Below, one piece after another: positions 13,249 to 26,138 of a stretch of DNA of 64,000 nucleotides; the stretch's first letter is position 1, and each line of letters opens with the position of its first letter. Position numbers and translations under genes: made by a program. Source of the stretch: Lateolabrax maculatus (Eukaryota > Chordata > Actinopteri > Acropomatiformes > Lateolabracidae); NCBI GenBank assembly GCA_031216445.1, contig CM062213.1:8772501-8836500 (forward strand), in the 5' to 3' direction. Under the pieces are notes generated by a model. The model was not told the origin of the DNA. It saw only the letters and a program-made list of their open reading frames with translations, and made no database searches.

Positions 13249-13341
13249 TTACACTTGACTTACAAAGTGAGAGCCGTCATCTACAACCCAGTGGCTTTGA
13301 GTGTCATCTGCAGCTCTCTGGTGAAATCTTCTTTGGGTAAC
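13249..13341 (-). CDS. inava: inava coding exon 9 (residues 587-616, stop)
   Basis: Acceptor aactttcag|GTT; translates to 30 residues ending HFVSQV then TAA, like human EIISQV. The other forward frame of this exon ends at TAG after 19 codons but does not fit the phase. Confidence 0.82.
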   Translation of the reverse strand, partial: VTQRRFHQRAADDTQSHWVVDDGSHFVSQV

Positions 13342-16300
13342 CTGAAAGTTAACAACAGAAAAAAGCAACAATATTTTAGAACCATAATTAGGATGTGATG
13401 AGATGTGTGTGTGGTATTGAAATGACAAACATTTAATTTGGTGGTATGCAAATGTATCTGGTGTTTAGTTTGATAGTTATGGTCTTCTGTAGCATCCTAA
13501 GTTTGTCATTCATATTCTGCTGTGATTACTGACTATTCAGGACTTCAGGTATAAATTCTACATGACTTATACTTCATGTAGGTGAACAACAAGAACAAAC
13601 TACACAACTCTTCACTTTGACTGGTGAAGTTTGCCATTATTGTAAAAAACAAAAAACATTTCTGCCATAAAAAAATCCTCAGATTATCACAATGTATATA
13701 CTTTTACTGTCTGTATCCTAAATATAAACTTCAAATATGGAAATACAGTGTACGTAAATCAATGTTCTTTTCACACCCACTAAAAACTTTCTGTTATACA
13801 TTTGGAAAAACATTTTCTTGTTTTAACACCTCGAAATCTCTGTCTGATTATATATTAAAAACCCATGAATAAAAACAAAAAAAAAAACACCCATATATCC
13901 GGTGTGTCAAGAAATCCAAAATTGCATGAAGAGGACAGGTTTCTGGTCAAACAGGCCCATTTCCAAAATATTATTTAATCCTAAATTACTTTGTTTTCCA
14001 GCAGCTTTGGCATGATGTCCATGTATTATGCCATGCATTAAAATGTCACTTTGGGCTGGTACATTATGAAAATGGATCACATATTATAGTCACTGGATAA
14101 CTAAAAGTAATGTCAGTCAATTATTTACTTGTGATCACTTGTTCCAGTAATTTGGCTGACAAAATGTTAGTAATGTTAAATGACAGATTGTTACATATAT
14201 CAAAATAATTTTGTCTGCTTACCTGTTCATGGTACTTCTGATTCTGGTAGGTCAACTCCCGAGCAGCCATGTTTTTAACTCTGACTGCTCCTTGTCGATC
14301 AAGGGAATGGGACCTGGGGGCTTTGAACTGAGTACGCTGGTGCCATGACTTGAGCTGTTCATTCACTACTTGTTGTGGGAGACCACTGGAGTGGTACTGT
14401 GGACGGTCCCATTGAGCTGGGGAGGGGGAGATTCTGATATCAGGAGGTAAAGGCCTCTGGGCTCTCTGGTGGGGCACAGCAGCGTCTTTATACCAATACT
14501 CATATCTGTTGGAATGACAGGGAGCCTGCTGGGCGTAATAGCTCTGTGGCAAGTCCAGATCAGGTGGGTAGACCATTTCTTCATTGTAATAGGCTCTGTG
14601 AAAACTGGGGCTGGACTGGTGCCTGGGATTATGGTAAAAGCCAGTTCGTGAGTAGGCTTGAGGTCCATAACTGCCAACTGGGCCAGCGTGCGGGAATGCA
14701 GTCTGATACTGTTTGGGCGAATCACAGGGCAACGCCTGACACGGTGAGCTGTTGTAAGATGTAAACGAGTGTTCAGAGTTGCTATCCTCAGAGCTAGGAT
14801 GGTTTCCATAGTTCACTGCAGCGGGAGGAGTCTCTGGTAAAGTTATTGCGTATTCTGTCAGTCGCCTCCTTGGACCTCTGGTGCGACCTCGGTCCTTTTC
14901 AAATGAAGATTCAGGACTGGATAACCTGTGCAAATCACACGAGATATGTGGTTACATGGCAGGTGTATTAGTATCGCTACTTAGCAAACCAGCTAAACTT
15001 TTAAAATATGTACATCTCAAAGTCCCTGATGTTTTATAAATAACTATATGTGTAAAGGTAAATTATATCACTGCGATTTGCAGTGATATAATTTTCAACA
15101 TAGGTGTGCTGCTGACATACAGTACAGTAGATGTGTTTGAGGTGCAGTTACCTGAGGGAGAGTTGTCTGTGCACGCGCATCTCTGGTGTGGAAGGCGTGC
15201 TGTTCGACTGGGTGCGGCTCAGCTTCAGATGGGAAAGTTGCAGTGTGGATTGGGCTAAGCAGGCCTCCAACGGTGGCAACAATTCACTTTTGGCTGGACT
15301 GCTAAACACACAAAAATGGCATGCACAAAAACCATGTTATATTTTGTTTCTCAGTTTGTATTTTTATATATAAAACATCTGAAATTAACTTAAAATTTTA
15401 ACTTAAAAACATCCAGTCTTTGTAAATGGGCACAGCATTAATCTATTACACTGACAAAGAAGAATACACTTATCACGGGTTGGAGTTTTTATTACAGCAA
15501 TCGACTACTGGATAATAAAGTCTGAATTCTACCTCTGCATCAAGGTGTCATTATAAATCAATGAGATTTATAGTTCTGTGCTGGCTCTTCCCACTGACTG
15601 CTGTAGCACCAGTGCAGAAGCAGATGGCAGTGTTGCACATTCATGAACATCACTGACATCTACTTTGTATTACAGGACTGGCACAAGAGGGACTTGATCT
15701 GTAAAGCGTCTTCACCTTACTCCATGTTGTCTTCACTACCAAAAAACACTGCCAACAATGCAGCCCAAGTAAACCAATCAGTCCCTATAAGAAAATGTTT
15801 TAATGTTTTATTTAAGTCAGAAGTGGAGCATTAATTATTTACTTCCATCAACTTTTTTTTTAAAGTTTTTTTCCCAGCCTATCCAAAGAATTCAACCAGG
15901 ACAAGCTTGTTAATGCAACTGATCTCCACAAAATCTTCACTTCACAGAGTTTACTGCAATCTACGAACCTCAAACCACACTTTGCTTTTCCAAACATAAA
16001 ACCTGATGAACAGGAAAAGAGTCCTGATGGATGGTCTGTGTTACCTCGTCTTGCTGGAGGAGCGCGACTTCTTGCTCTTCTGGTAAGGTTGGTCAAGACT
16101 AGACTCTGTCCACGGGGAGTGCTGGATGGGAGGAGAGTCATATGCTGGGCTTGAGTTCAAACTCAGCCTAGAGTCGAGGCTCGGATGGAGAGACTGGCTT
16201 GGAGTCAGCGGCATGGGCTGTTGAACCACAGATGGAGACATGTAGGAGCTGTTTGTGAAAGACTGTGAGGACACAGGGTGTGGCTGTGGAGGATCGGTGG

Positions 16301-19300
16301 CTCCTGGATAGGGGAGTCCTGAAGACAGCAGTGATGACTGGCTTGCCACTTCTAGAGAAAAATGGAGATGTTATAATGTATTATACCTGCAAGTTATTCA
16401 TGCATCTCCTCCATAGATTCTTTATATATTCTTTGAGGAAACATATTTTATTAAGCACTGCAGTATTCAAGATAAATACTTTCTGGACTCGGCTCACATT
16501 GACGAGTTTTATGGTTAACTGGTTGTGTTGCAAACATTGTCCTGCTTTTAAGACAACAAAAAATTGGTCTTATCTTACTGTCACTATATAGATTTAGAAG
16601 CATTTCCACTTGAATAAATTCTTCTTAAGGGTCTTACCTTCATCTTGCACTACAGAATCAGACAGAGAGCTGTCATCAGATGTACCCAAATCTGAAAAAA
16701 CAAGAATAGACAAAACACTTTGATTTATATGCATAGTATCAAATACATTTCTACAAATAGATGCATTTTTTACAAATATACGAAAAGCCAATAAACTTCA
16801 TAACTTAATGAATTAAAACTGAAAATCAATAAATTTATATGCACAGATGATTTGCCGTCAAACTATTTTCCTGTTTGGCCGGGCACCACTCACCTTGTTG
16901 TGCAATATTAAAAGCAGGGAGTGGAGATGATCGGCCATGCTCCAGTCGCAGCTGAAAGGCTCTCTCTTGCAGATGTTTGAGTTTTTTCTCCTCTCTCTTA
17001 GACTGCTGTAACCGGCTCTTTTTAACAGCCTTACTCGGGTGATTTTCCTCGCAGAGCTTGCGTGCTGCCTCGTAGATCTTCATCTGAAGTGCTAACTCAG
17101 CATCCACTAAACTCATTTCAGACCCCTGTGTAAGTAATGGCAGGTTGACAAGAGACAGGCAACAGTGTGAGTCCTGAAACATTGTATGTCACTGAGGTAA
17201 ATGCATTATTTAAAAATGACATTATTCAGTCTTGCAGTCTCTAAATGCTGCCTATACCTTTGTTCCTTGAGGAATGCTTTGTTCGTCCAGTTTAAACGCA
17301 GCTCCAATACGTCTGCGAATCTGTGGAGGCTTCTCTCCTGGCAGTAGAGGATAATCATCTGAGAGTTGACCTGTCAACTCCTAAACAACACAGAAAATAA
17401 TCATAAATCCCACTGTCCACAAAGCAACATTTGACCATGACTAAAAGTTTATTTTTCTGAAGACAGATACTGGCTTGGTAAAATAGTTAATGGAAATAAA
17501 GACATCTTTTCCAATGCTAATAAATCCTTTCAGTTTAATTGTTCAAATAAAGACACACACATCTCTTCAGAGAGTTTATTCAACCATGTTCGTGACAGTT
17601 TTGAAATATTGAAGTATCTTATTCTGCTCTTCCTACATGTTGAGGCATATAGGTTCAAGGAATCTGTTGCACAATTCCACGTTTGCAGAGATTTCCTTTC
17701 ACAACACATTCTTTAGGTCTCACTTTCTCCCTATATTGGGTATCCGTGTCCCAATCGAACCCAGAGTTTGACAGCACACTGTTACTGACTTCATTAAAGA
17801 CCAGTCAAAAAAACACTGTTACTTTGAGTCACTCCTAGCCAGTCACCTTTGCAGACAGACACAAACGTAAGTATGGCCAATGAGATTACCTGTTCTTTTG
17901 TCACTGAGGGAAACGAGAGGCATCATGCCTCCCATGAGTTCACCTAAGCATGTCCCAACAGGAGTGCCCAGCCCAAGTGTCAACAGGAAAGAATGATCAG
18001 CCCTGGGATTTTACCCTGGATCACTGACGCATGGCAAAGATACTCCAAAATGAATATGTGTCCAGTTTCGAAATTACTCAATGTGGCAATTTCTAGTCTT
18101 TATCTGGTAATTCACAGTGCAGAGAGAGAGAAAGAGGCAGAAAAGATTGAAACAGAAGGGGTGACATGTGACAAAAGTCTCATGCTGGATTCAAAACCAG
18201 GCTGTTATGGGAACATTGAAATTGCTTTGGCGAACTGAACCACCAGGATACCTCATCAAAAGCTATGATGCATTAAAAGAATCTCACCCCAGCCACATTG
18301 TGTAATATATTTTCACTACACAATCCCTTTCAAAGGAAAGCGATGAGGTTTGTATTCTGCATGTGGTAAGAGCCAAAATAATAACATCACAAAGGACAGG
18401 AGGATAGATTAAAAGACCTTTTGTTTCCTCTCAGTGGAGTTTCTGACTGCAGATAACCACTGTGACATTAAGGCCATGTTGAAACTAATACAGACACATC
18501 TGAAAATGCATCAGTTCTTTTGGACATCCATGTCCAAGTCACCATTGCAATTCGATCTGAATTCAAAACCCCAATCTTCTGTAGTTGTGTGGACAAGAGT
18601 ATTTAAAAAAAACTGCCACCTCTGAGTGTCCCAAGATCTGCTAAATAAAAAAAGAAAGTTTAATGTGGACATGGCTGAACACATCTCAGAAATGTCACCT
18701 CTTGCAGGTTATTTGTGTGTTAACCTGCAGTAAAATGCGTCAAACATCCTGCACTAAACTGCCCCACCTATTTAATCTTTCATAACCAGTGCTGAATCAT
18801 ATGCAACATGGTGAGTACATTTTGTTACAGTTTGTCTAATTATGTAACAATTATCTTGAATTTTACTTTGTCTAGGTCTGTTAAAACCTTATTAAGACTT
18901 TAATGAGCTTATTAGACTATTATGATTATGACTCATTTGTTCTGTGACATGTTTTCAGTGTAATTTTTTTTATGCAGCCTCATTAGTTTTTAAACAACTG
19001 GCCGGATGATTTACAGATTACTATTACTTACAGCTTCTCGGATGCAGACTTTCTTCAGCTCCAGTATGCAGATCTCCAGTCGGTCTTGGAGAGCCTGGTG
19101 TTTGAGCTTCATGGCCCGTGTGTGCGTGGTCACATCCTTCGTATGTGTCGTTGGGCTGTCGGAGCCTGCGTAAAGCAGCAGGAAAGAAGCACATCGAAGT
19201 GTGACTGTTACACATTTTTATTCAGTACCACGAGACCATAAGTAAGTGGAAATTAAAGTTAGAAATTATTACGTAAAGCCAAAACCTAAGGCAGTGGCAC

Positions 19301-22300
19301 ATTTCATTCCAACGGAAAATACATATAAATCAGTAAAAGCAAATCGGGACTTCAACTAATGATTACTTTGGATATTATTTATATCATATTACTTCAAAAA
19401 TATGAAGTGCTTTTCAGAAGTTCCCAGATCCTGATAGAAATGTCTACTGAAATGCTTCTTTGCCCTGACCTGTTGTCCAAAACCCCCCAAAAGATAATTA
19501 ATTTAATGATAGAAGACAAAAAAAAAAGGACACAAACGCATTAATACATACACAGAGTTGCCAGGTTAATGGGTACACATATCTGAATCTTATGCAATCA
19601 TATACAGAAGCCCTGCAATAAACCTTTTATAAAGCTTATCATGTTCAGTTTCTGTTGACATTTGTCACAGAGATGTTGATTCAACTCCGTGGTCATTTTG
19701 GAGACTGTTGTTTTTGCTGCTGTTGAATTGCATTGCACTACACTGAAAGGTGTTTCAGTATTAATTGGGAACTTGGCAAACACATTTGCATAATGTTTGT
19801 GAACAAATGTGTATTTTTAAAAAGACCACAATGAAAACAAAGCCAAACATGCAGGAGAAAAACAACATTCTAACTCTATTTATAAATGAATTAACATCCA
19901 TGTAAGTAATGTCTTAGCAAGTGTCGCTAGAACTGCATTCATTAACAGTCAGAGGTCCCATATCATGTTTGAGTAATAAAATGGCTTAAAGAGGTTAAAA
20001 ATTCCCTGATACTCCTTGTTTTTGATGGCGATCTTTGCTTTGCCAACTCCTGTGTGCTTTTGCCTGTTCCATTTTATTGTAATTTACATTTATTGTAATT
20101 TTTTGTAGTTTTATTTTGTTAGAAAATTACCTTTCAATACTGCTACAGATGATCTCTCGAGATTACACGATAAACGATAAAAACAAAAGGCACATTGTGT
20201 ATCAACAGAATGTGCCTTTTGTTTTTATCGTTGTTTTCATTTAGTGGTATGCAAAATGAGTGACAGCATCTTTGTAACTATAAACAATGTGTGAGTGTTT
20301 GACTGGTGCTGTCTGGAGCCTTGGTTACTGATGACATTAAGATTAGCCTCAGGGCTGTGGGAGTGGCTTCAGGCAAAATGCATTGAGCACTACATACCAT
20401 CAGAGATTATTAACAGAGTCCCTGCAGGTACTGGCAAACGTTGGAGGTGCGACAGGAAAGAAGTGTGACAGCACTACAATAGAGCAAAGAATTCCTCTTC
20501 CTATAGTGACAATCCCCCTATTCTTTGTAGATCGACACTTTTTCATTGTGTAGAGTGGACATCACGTGGCTCAATTAAGGCGCAGGAATGTCAGAGGGCC
20601 AGAAATAATCGGTAGACACTGCTGGGCGTAGCAAGAACAAGACTGCCAAAGTTTGTTGTTAATTCTATGGCTTTGTTACCAAATGCAACTAAGGGAATAA
20701 TGTGAATGTGAATAATGTTATTTTGTGACTGCATTTAAACTTGATTGCAACCCCAAAATATGGATTGACTTACAAAATACAAAGAGCAACATATGCACTC
20801 GAGTTACACTTGTTTGAGTGAAAAATGCCCATCCAAATTTTTTCAAACCCCAAGATGACGCATTCAACAGTCCAAAAGGAAAAAGTCCCCAGTTTAACAC
20901 CACAGAATACTAAAATAAACAGTAAATATTCACTTCTGAGAAGCTGGAGGCAAAGAATTCTTGACAGTTTTGCCTAAAAGACATAAATGGTCAATCAACA
21001 ACCAAAATTATTGCCAGTTTAGTTTCTGTCAATCCATTTATCGATTTATCGTTATTGTTTCATATTCATAATATTTATATATATTTTCTCCTAAATAAAA
21101 TCCAGAATTACATTTTACACATAAAAGTCTGTTTACAGGTCTAAGGGAGTTCACCTGCTTATGTGAAGAAAGTTGTAAACAGACTTTAGTGTATCTAGAT
21201 GGAGTTGGTGATCAAGACAAATAAGTTTGAAAAGGAAAACTGATGGAGCTCTCCTTAAATCTGGATCATTTGCATTGAAACCTCCATGTTGTGCAGGATA
21301 CAGCTACTAATCTGGCGGCAAATCACAATGGACCACATGCGTTTTAAGTCCCTGCCTGAGTTGTTTTTTTTCTTTAACAAAGTAGATGACTTGCACTTGT
21401 TTTCAACTCACTGGCACTACTTCTTAAAACTAATTAAGTTTGGTGTGTGCTGAAGTAGGGAGTTGATTAAAGAATGTAGATTATTTTTATTGAGAACATG
21501 ATTGAGATCTCTGCTGCCAAGATAATTATATCAGTAGTTGTTAACTCCATGAAAATCTGCTATTATTGTGTTATTCTCTGAAAGGATATCATTTAGCTAA
21601 ATACTGGGTGAAGCACAAGCGTGACGGATTCAATAATGGTCTTGCAATGAAAGGCGAACTTTGTCAGGAGAAAATTAACTTTCCAAACAAGGTCTCAGTT
21701 TAACAGCAGTGAAGTAGAGAATGAGTAGGTAGAAGTAAATTGTGTCTTTGCCGGAAAGATATTGATCAATTAGAAGAAGGAATAACAGCTCCGTCACATG
21801 ACAGATAACTTGGCCTTTATATTATTTATGACTGAAACTTCAAGGCCTTGTGTTCACTTACTTTCTTTAGTCATAAACAACACAAATATGATTACATATA
21901 TGTTTTGACTTAACTTAATTTAGTCTTGTGTTTGAAGTCATTGGAAAGCAGGTGCTGCGATAAGATTGCCAAAGGTTGGACTAAGGTGTGTACTTAGTTT
22001 CAACATTGATTTGGGCCTCCGACAATGGTCTACAATAGTTAAAGAACATTTTGTTAATCAATAGCTCAAACTTCTGAAACGAGGCAATCCCCATTTAAAG
22101 TTAATAAAGCTGCCTAGTGTGTCCCTCAGACACATTTGAGCAATCAACCATCTGCTAATTTCAGGTCTCATGGTGCTTGTCACTGATGCAGATTTCTAAG
22201 AATCAAGATTTAATGCAGCCAAACACCAAACTTGTTTGTGACTTTGACAGTTGTGCTACTACTACTTCTATAATTCTTCTATACTACTAATTCTATAAGT

Positions 22301-22374
22301 GATCCACAAAATGTTTTACCTGAATGAAGGATGATGCCGCTGTCAGTGTCACTGATCTCTCCGTTGCCCTCCAT
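13249..22374 (-). CDS. inava: Innate immunity activator (INAVA / C1orf106), complete coding gene
   Basis: Coding exons in transcript order: 22320-22374, 19032-19165, 17258-17380, 16894-17125, 16638-16691, 16045-16351, 15152-15301, 14223-14925, 13249-13341; 1851 nt = 616 residues plus stop, all GT..AG with closed phases. INAVA is a cytoplasmic/junctional adaptor that binds cytohesins through its CUPID (DUF3338) domain, controls ARF6 and epithelial barrier integrity, and tunes pattern-receptor signalling. Human-like landmarks: ISDTDSGIILHSG at the N-terminus; CUPID coiled-coil region at about residues 35-165 (LQDRLEICILELKKVCIREA, RRRIGAAFKLD, LALQMKIYEAARKLC); SDDSSLSD; SPWTESSLDQPY; SHSLDRQGAVRVKN; C-terminal VSQV. 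FRMD4 and CCDC120 share the CUPID domain, but there is no FERM domain and gpr25 lies next door as in human, so inava is preferred. ATG has strong context (G at -3 and +4). Confidence 0.95.
14223..14925 (-). CDS. inava: inava coding exon 8 (residues 352-586)
   Basis: Largest exon. Tyr/Pro/Gln-rich low-complexity region, then NEQLKSWHQRTQ and SHSLDRQGAVRVKN, the most conserved C-terminal block. Donor CAG|gtaagc, phase 0. Confidence 0.95.
15060..15094. repeat. Perfect hairpin, 15-bp arms, 5-base loop
   Basis: aaattatatcactgc and its exact reverse complement flank gattt. It sits in the 226-nt inava intron 7, about 58 bases after the donor. Confidence 0.95.
15152..15301 (-). CDS. inava: inava coding exon 7 (residues 302-351)
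   Basis: Disordered linker with STPSTPEMRVHRQLSLR, a basophilic phosphosite-like stretch; ends with two bases of Arg352. Confidence 0.92.
15302..16044. other. inava intron 6
   Basis: No exon or notable motif seen. Confidence 0.6.
16045..16351 (-). CDS. inava: inava coding exon 6 (residues 200-301)
   Basis: Pro/Ser-rich disordered region, then HSPWTESSLDQPYQKSKKS, matching human SPWKETSLDHPYEKPRKS. Confidence 0.94.
16638..16691 (-). CDS. inava: inava coding exon 5 (residues 182-199), microexon
   Basis: Only 54 nt. LGTSDDSSLSDSVVQDE matches the human SASDDSSLSDG block; phase 1 on both sides. Confidence 0.93.
16894..17125 (-). CDS. inava: inava coding exon 4 (residues 105-181)
   Basis: Second CUPID helix (SLVDAELALQMKIYEAARKL) and a very basic Lys/Arg/Gln coiled coil (KREEKKLKHLQERAFQLRLE). 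Confidence 0.95.
17258..17380 (-). CDS. inava: inava coding exon 3 (residues 64-104)
   Basis: ELTGQLSDDYPLLPGEKPPQ then RRRIGAAFKLD, nearly the same as the human CUPID segment. Confidence 0.96.
17381..19031. other. inava intron 2
   Basis: No exon seen. The stretch at about 18440-18620 has 'gtgtggacaa'-type wording that may be an old dispersed repeat; not certain. Confidence 0.5.
19032..19165 (-). CDS. inava: inava coding exon 2 (residues 19-63)
   Basis: Start of the CUPID coiled coil: MKLKHQALQDRLEICILE followed by LKKVCIREA. Donor GCT|gtaagt, phase 0. Confidence 0.95.
19553..19765 (+). repeat. Short MITE-like repeat, copy C
   Basis: Shares 'ccctgcaataaa', 'atgttcagttt', 'gttgattcaact', 'cattttggag' and 'acactgaaaggtgtttc' with the copies at 26139 and 26285. 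It lies in inava intron 1. Confidence 0.7.
20173..20232. repeat. Perfect hairpin, 24-bp arms, 12-base loop
   Basis: Bases 20173-20196 are the exact reverse complement of 20209-20232. The two arms carry no mismatch, which suggests a young foldback element or selection on the stem. It lies in inava intron 1. Confidence 0.97.
20905..21060 (-). repeat. 'gattaatc' dispersed repeat, fragment
   Basis: Contains 'aaatattcacttctgagaagctgga' -like wording split over 20925-20950 and a 'atcgatttatcg' end, as in the fuller copies at 23690 and 24955. Confidence 0.55.
22320..22374 (-). CDS. inava: inava coding exon 1 (residues 1-18)
   Basis: MEGNGEISDTDSGIILHS then one base of Gly19; donor TCAG|gtaaaa. Upstream, an acceptor (tttacag) puts untranslated bases at 22375-22422 in this exon. 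Confidence 0.92.
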
Positions 22375-23689
22375 GGCAGTAAATCGATCGGTTGCTGTTC
22401 TTTAGTTTACGCTCACCATTTCCTGTAAAGTAGGATTTCAGTTTTAGCATCCATTAAAAAAAAAAAATTTTAAAAATTAAAAATAAAAAGGCAAATTCCA
22501 TCAAGAATAAGTAAAATGTCATGTCAAACATTTTATTTAACATTCCTCACAGTTTTTCTTTCATTTTATGAAGATATTTTTGTCTTGTGTCGGCTTCAAA
22601 AGACCAAACCAAAACAGATTCAAACTGTGACAATTTGGCCGAGAAAGCAGCACAGTGTTTAAGCCTGCAGCCTCTGGGAGTCGATTCAGGGGTAGGAAAA
22701 CGTAAAAAACACTCCTGAATATAAAATGAGATTACAAGCAACTAGTCATTAGGCTACAAACAAAACCAATAGATTAGTAATCAAAATCTAAACCAACTCT
22801 AAAGCCAAACGGCATTAACACAAGTTTTCCAAAGACTGCCCATTGCTAAATCTTGTGACCTGTTGTGTGAGTGATTCAGGTGTGACTTGCCTTCTTGACC
22901 CTACAGTCAGGTGTAGTCATAGTCTCTTACAGCATGAGTACGTACACATACATGTTGCCAAGTCTACGGTGTTTCCTGTGAATGCGTATTTATTAGTCTC
23001 TGATGTCACATGATCGCCATTATCTCAATTCTTCAGATAAGAGGCTTGGGACTCATGAGCCATATATTCAGCCGGTGTCAAATAAAAACTGTGACACTTG
23101 TTGGTTATATTATTAACTAAGATAATAAAGGTATGTGGTGGTGGCTGCATAACAAAACACAGGGGAGGTTCGTCTCAGATAGCAGTAGGAAGCGGCACCC
23201 ATTGATTTGATGAACATACAACATACAAGGAGTTGTTTTCGCCATATGTTGGTCCAGCCATGTAGAGACGTTGAATAATACAGAGATCCATAAAATGACA
23301 CATCCTCCCCTCAGCTCATGTGACTGTGAATAGAGCTTTCACACCTCCAAGTCAAAGAAATTTGCTGCTGTGTTTGAAAAATAAATGTAAACATACGCTT
23401 AGTGTTGTAGAAATGTGAGGACAATCTTTGGTATCCACTGGCATGTTTGGAAAACAACAAACAAGAAAACATACTTTATCACATGACATTTGGCAGGCGT
23501 TGATTTGCATGCTGGTCAGTGGGTCAACACAATCCTACTCAAGCACAGGATTTGTTTACTGTATATCTACACACTATGAAACTACAAGTGGCACTTAGTG
23601 CTTAAAGATGACTTTGATGATCAGTTTGATAACAAAAAAATTCAAAAAGTACTGAAATAAACCCAGTAAGGCTGCATCTATTCTTCTAA

Positions 23690-23905
23690 AGAATGTCTGA
23701 AAATACTGAAAAGTGCCCACAACATGTTCCCAGAGCCCAAGGGTTAGGGATATTTCATTTTCAACGATTCAACACAGAGAAAAGCAGCAAATCTTCACAT
23801 CTGGAAGGCTGGAATAATTATCAGAATAGCCACATATGTCAGTGCTCTGTTCATTTCAGTTGTCGTAGATCAACTAACTGATTAATCAACTAATTGTTAC
23901 AGAAC
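23690..23905 (+). repeat. 'gattaatc' dispersed repeat, copy
   Basis: Has 'gttcccagagcccaag', 'cttcacatctggaaggctgga' -type wording and a 'gattaatcaactaatt' end; this is a common teleost non-coding repeat. Confidence 0.65.
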
Positions 23906-24954
23906 TAAAAACCCAAAAATATGATGATCTAATACAGTACTCATATATGTAGTAGGATATTTTATCCAACAGTACACACAAAGACACTGTACTTCAAAAG
24001 CAGGGGTTTTCATATTGGAGTTTTTTGAGTTTTCAGATTCCCACTCACCAGTTCAAGATATGTGCTAACACTGAAATCCCCTGAAAAACCGGCAGACATC
24101 CCTCCACCGAACATGGATGGAACCGAAGGGAGGGAACTGAAACTACTAAAGTAGTTTGAGGCACTGTAGATGTGCAGTCGAAGTCTGTGACATTTACAAA
24201 CATTTTCTTTGGGAATGGGTTCGAAGAAAATCAAACACACGCATACAAAAAACAGGGAAGGAGTTGTCCCTACCCTGAAGGTGCTAAAATAAACTGTACA
24301 GATCTACAAAACACTAGCTGAAGGCATCCCCCCCCATATTGCTATTAAAATCACACTACACTGACATTGTTTATGTAAAACCATGAATGTCTCAATATAA
24401 AATATTATCAACACAATGACAACCATTCCACATTAATCCAAATTCACCCAGAGGACACTACAGTAATTAAAAAAGTATAATGTAATGTATAATGTATTTG
24501 AAACACTGCAAAATGGACAACATATGATTAACCTACTTACTTAATGAGAAACTTAGAAAAACTGTCAAAATCCAAAGAGTGAAAACTCTCCCTCAGAATT
24601 CCCGACTTGAATGGAAACGCAGAAAACCCGAGCTGTGTAGAGTGTGGACAGGAATGAGAGGCTTGTCCACTAAGAAAGTGCTGCCTGCTGAAAAGGAGTG
24701 GCCACATACAGAGGGCTGAACACTTGAGTCAGTATCATATAACTCAGTGCTCCCATCTGAGATTAAAACTGTGTCACCAACAATGACAAAGACACTGAGA
24801 AATTACACTTCCCTTTGCTTTCTTATCAGAGTCCTAATCGACGGGCGGCAGCAACATGACCGGAACGTGTGTCCAATCACAAAAGCACCATAACTATAGA
24901 AAGGAGAGTCATTATGACAAAGATCGAGGGCCCAGGGCTACAACACTTCAGCTA

Positions 24955-25262
24955 TAATGTCAGTTTTAGAGCTGAAATGATTGGTTGATTAATCTGTTAA
25001 TTGATTGGCAGAGAAATTATTCGCAACAAATTTGGTAATCAATTAAGGTTAAAAAATGTGCTGGTTCCAGCTTCCTAAATCTGAACATATCTTGCTTTTC
25101 TCTATGTTATATGATACGAAACTGAATATCTTTTGGTTGTGAACTGTCTTTTTAGACCAAACAAGCAATTTGAAAACATCACCTTCCAATGTAGATACAA
25201 TTTTCCTACATTTTATGGACCAAATGATTAATCAATTAATTGACAACTACTTTTAGCAGTCA
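24955..25262 (-). repeat. 'gattaatc' dispersed repeat, fullest copy
   Basis: Both ends carry the gattaatc / attaattg signature (near 24985 and 25230) and the middle carries 'aaaagatattcagttt' and 'gaagctggaacca' on the minus strand. About 300 bp, no ORF. Confidence 0.75.
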
Positions 25263-25497
25263 AGATGTCTTGTTCACGGTTCAACTTCACAATCATTTCT
25301 GGGCCCAAGTTTGTGGGACAATCTGTAAGGTGTCTTACTTTCAAGCATGAATATATACATTTATAAAATAGTACTTTCATCACTGGTTACAGATGATCCC
25401 ATGACTTGACAACTGAATATTGACCTCCTCTGTTTTCTTACAATGACAACAATAAACTGTCATGTACAAAGATCAAATATCTGGTCGATGCATTTCT

Positions 25498-25512
25498 ACC
25501 GCCATCTCCTGG
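25498..25512 (-). promoter_or_regulatory. CTCF-like motif
   Basis: Minus strand CCAGGAGATGGCGGT matches the core consensus CCASYAGRKGGCRSY at 14 of 15 positions by eye. Confidence 0.45.
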
Positions 25513-26138
25513 TTGTTCAACAGGGCACTAAATGGAGAAACAATTCTGAACTTAAAAATTGACACGCTTAGATTTGCAAATATCTTTCTAAACTTCACTA
25601 CTTATCTTCCTACTTCCACTAACAGTGCCAAGACCCTTTTGTGGCCTGCCAGTTTGGCCTCCATTAAAAAGAGGGAAACACATGGCGGTGGGATAGTCCG
25701 CATGATTTACAGGGACTCAGAGGCAGCACCTGCTCTCTAACTGCATGGCTCACATTCATTCGGAATCTCAACATTCATTTCGGCTTTCCAGGAATGTTGA
25801 TGCTGAGACACTTTGGAAAAAGGTCCCCCAATTCCCAGACGCTCAAGAATCAGATCTCAAGTGACATGGCACCGAGAGAGCGGCAGCCACGGTGACAAAA
25901 GCAGCAGATATTTGGTTCAGTAACTTCTACATTTAGGTTTCACAGTGTGAGCACAACCGGGCACATTTCACAGATGCCTTCATGTTTGTCATTGACAATG
26001 CAGTAAAATATTTTATCTGATTTCTTGCATTATGCTGTTTTTATATTTATTTGGTGAGTTACAGTCAGTATTTTAGCTGGCAATTGTTAAAAAACACCTT
26101 CACTAAAATGATGGACAGAATCATTCAGAAAAAAAATA

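Noticed and set aside
14366..14809. 147-codon minus-strand frame
   Set aside because: Alternative frame inside inava exon 8; no family resemblance.
13249..22374. FRMD4A/FRMD4B or CCDC120 instead of inava
   Set aside because: Shares CUPID only; no FERM exons, and the N-terminal SDTDSGIIL, C-terminal SQV and gpr25 neighbour fit INAVA.
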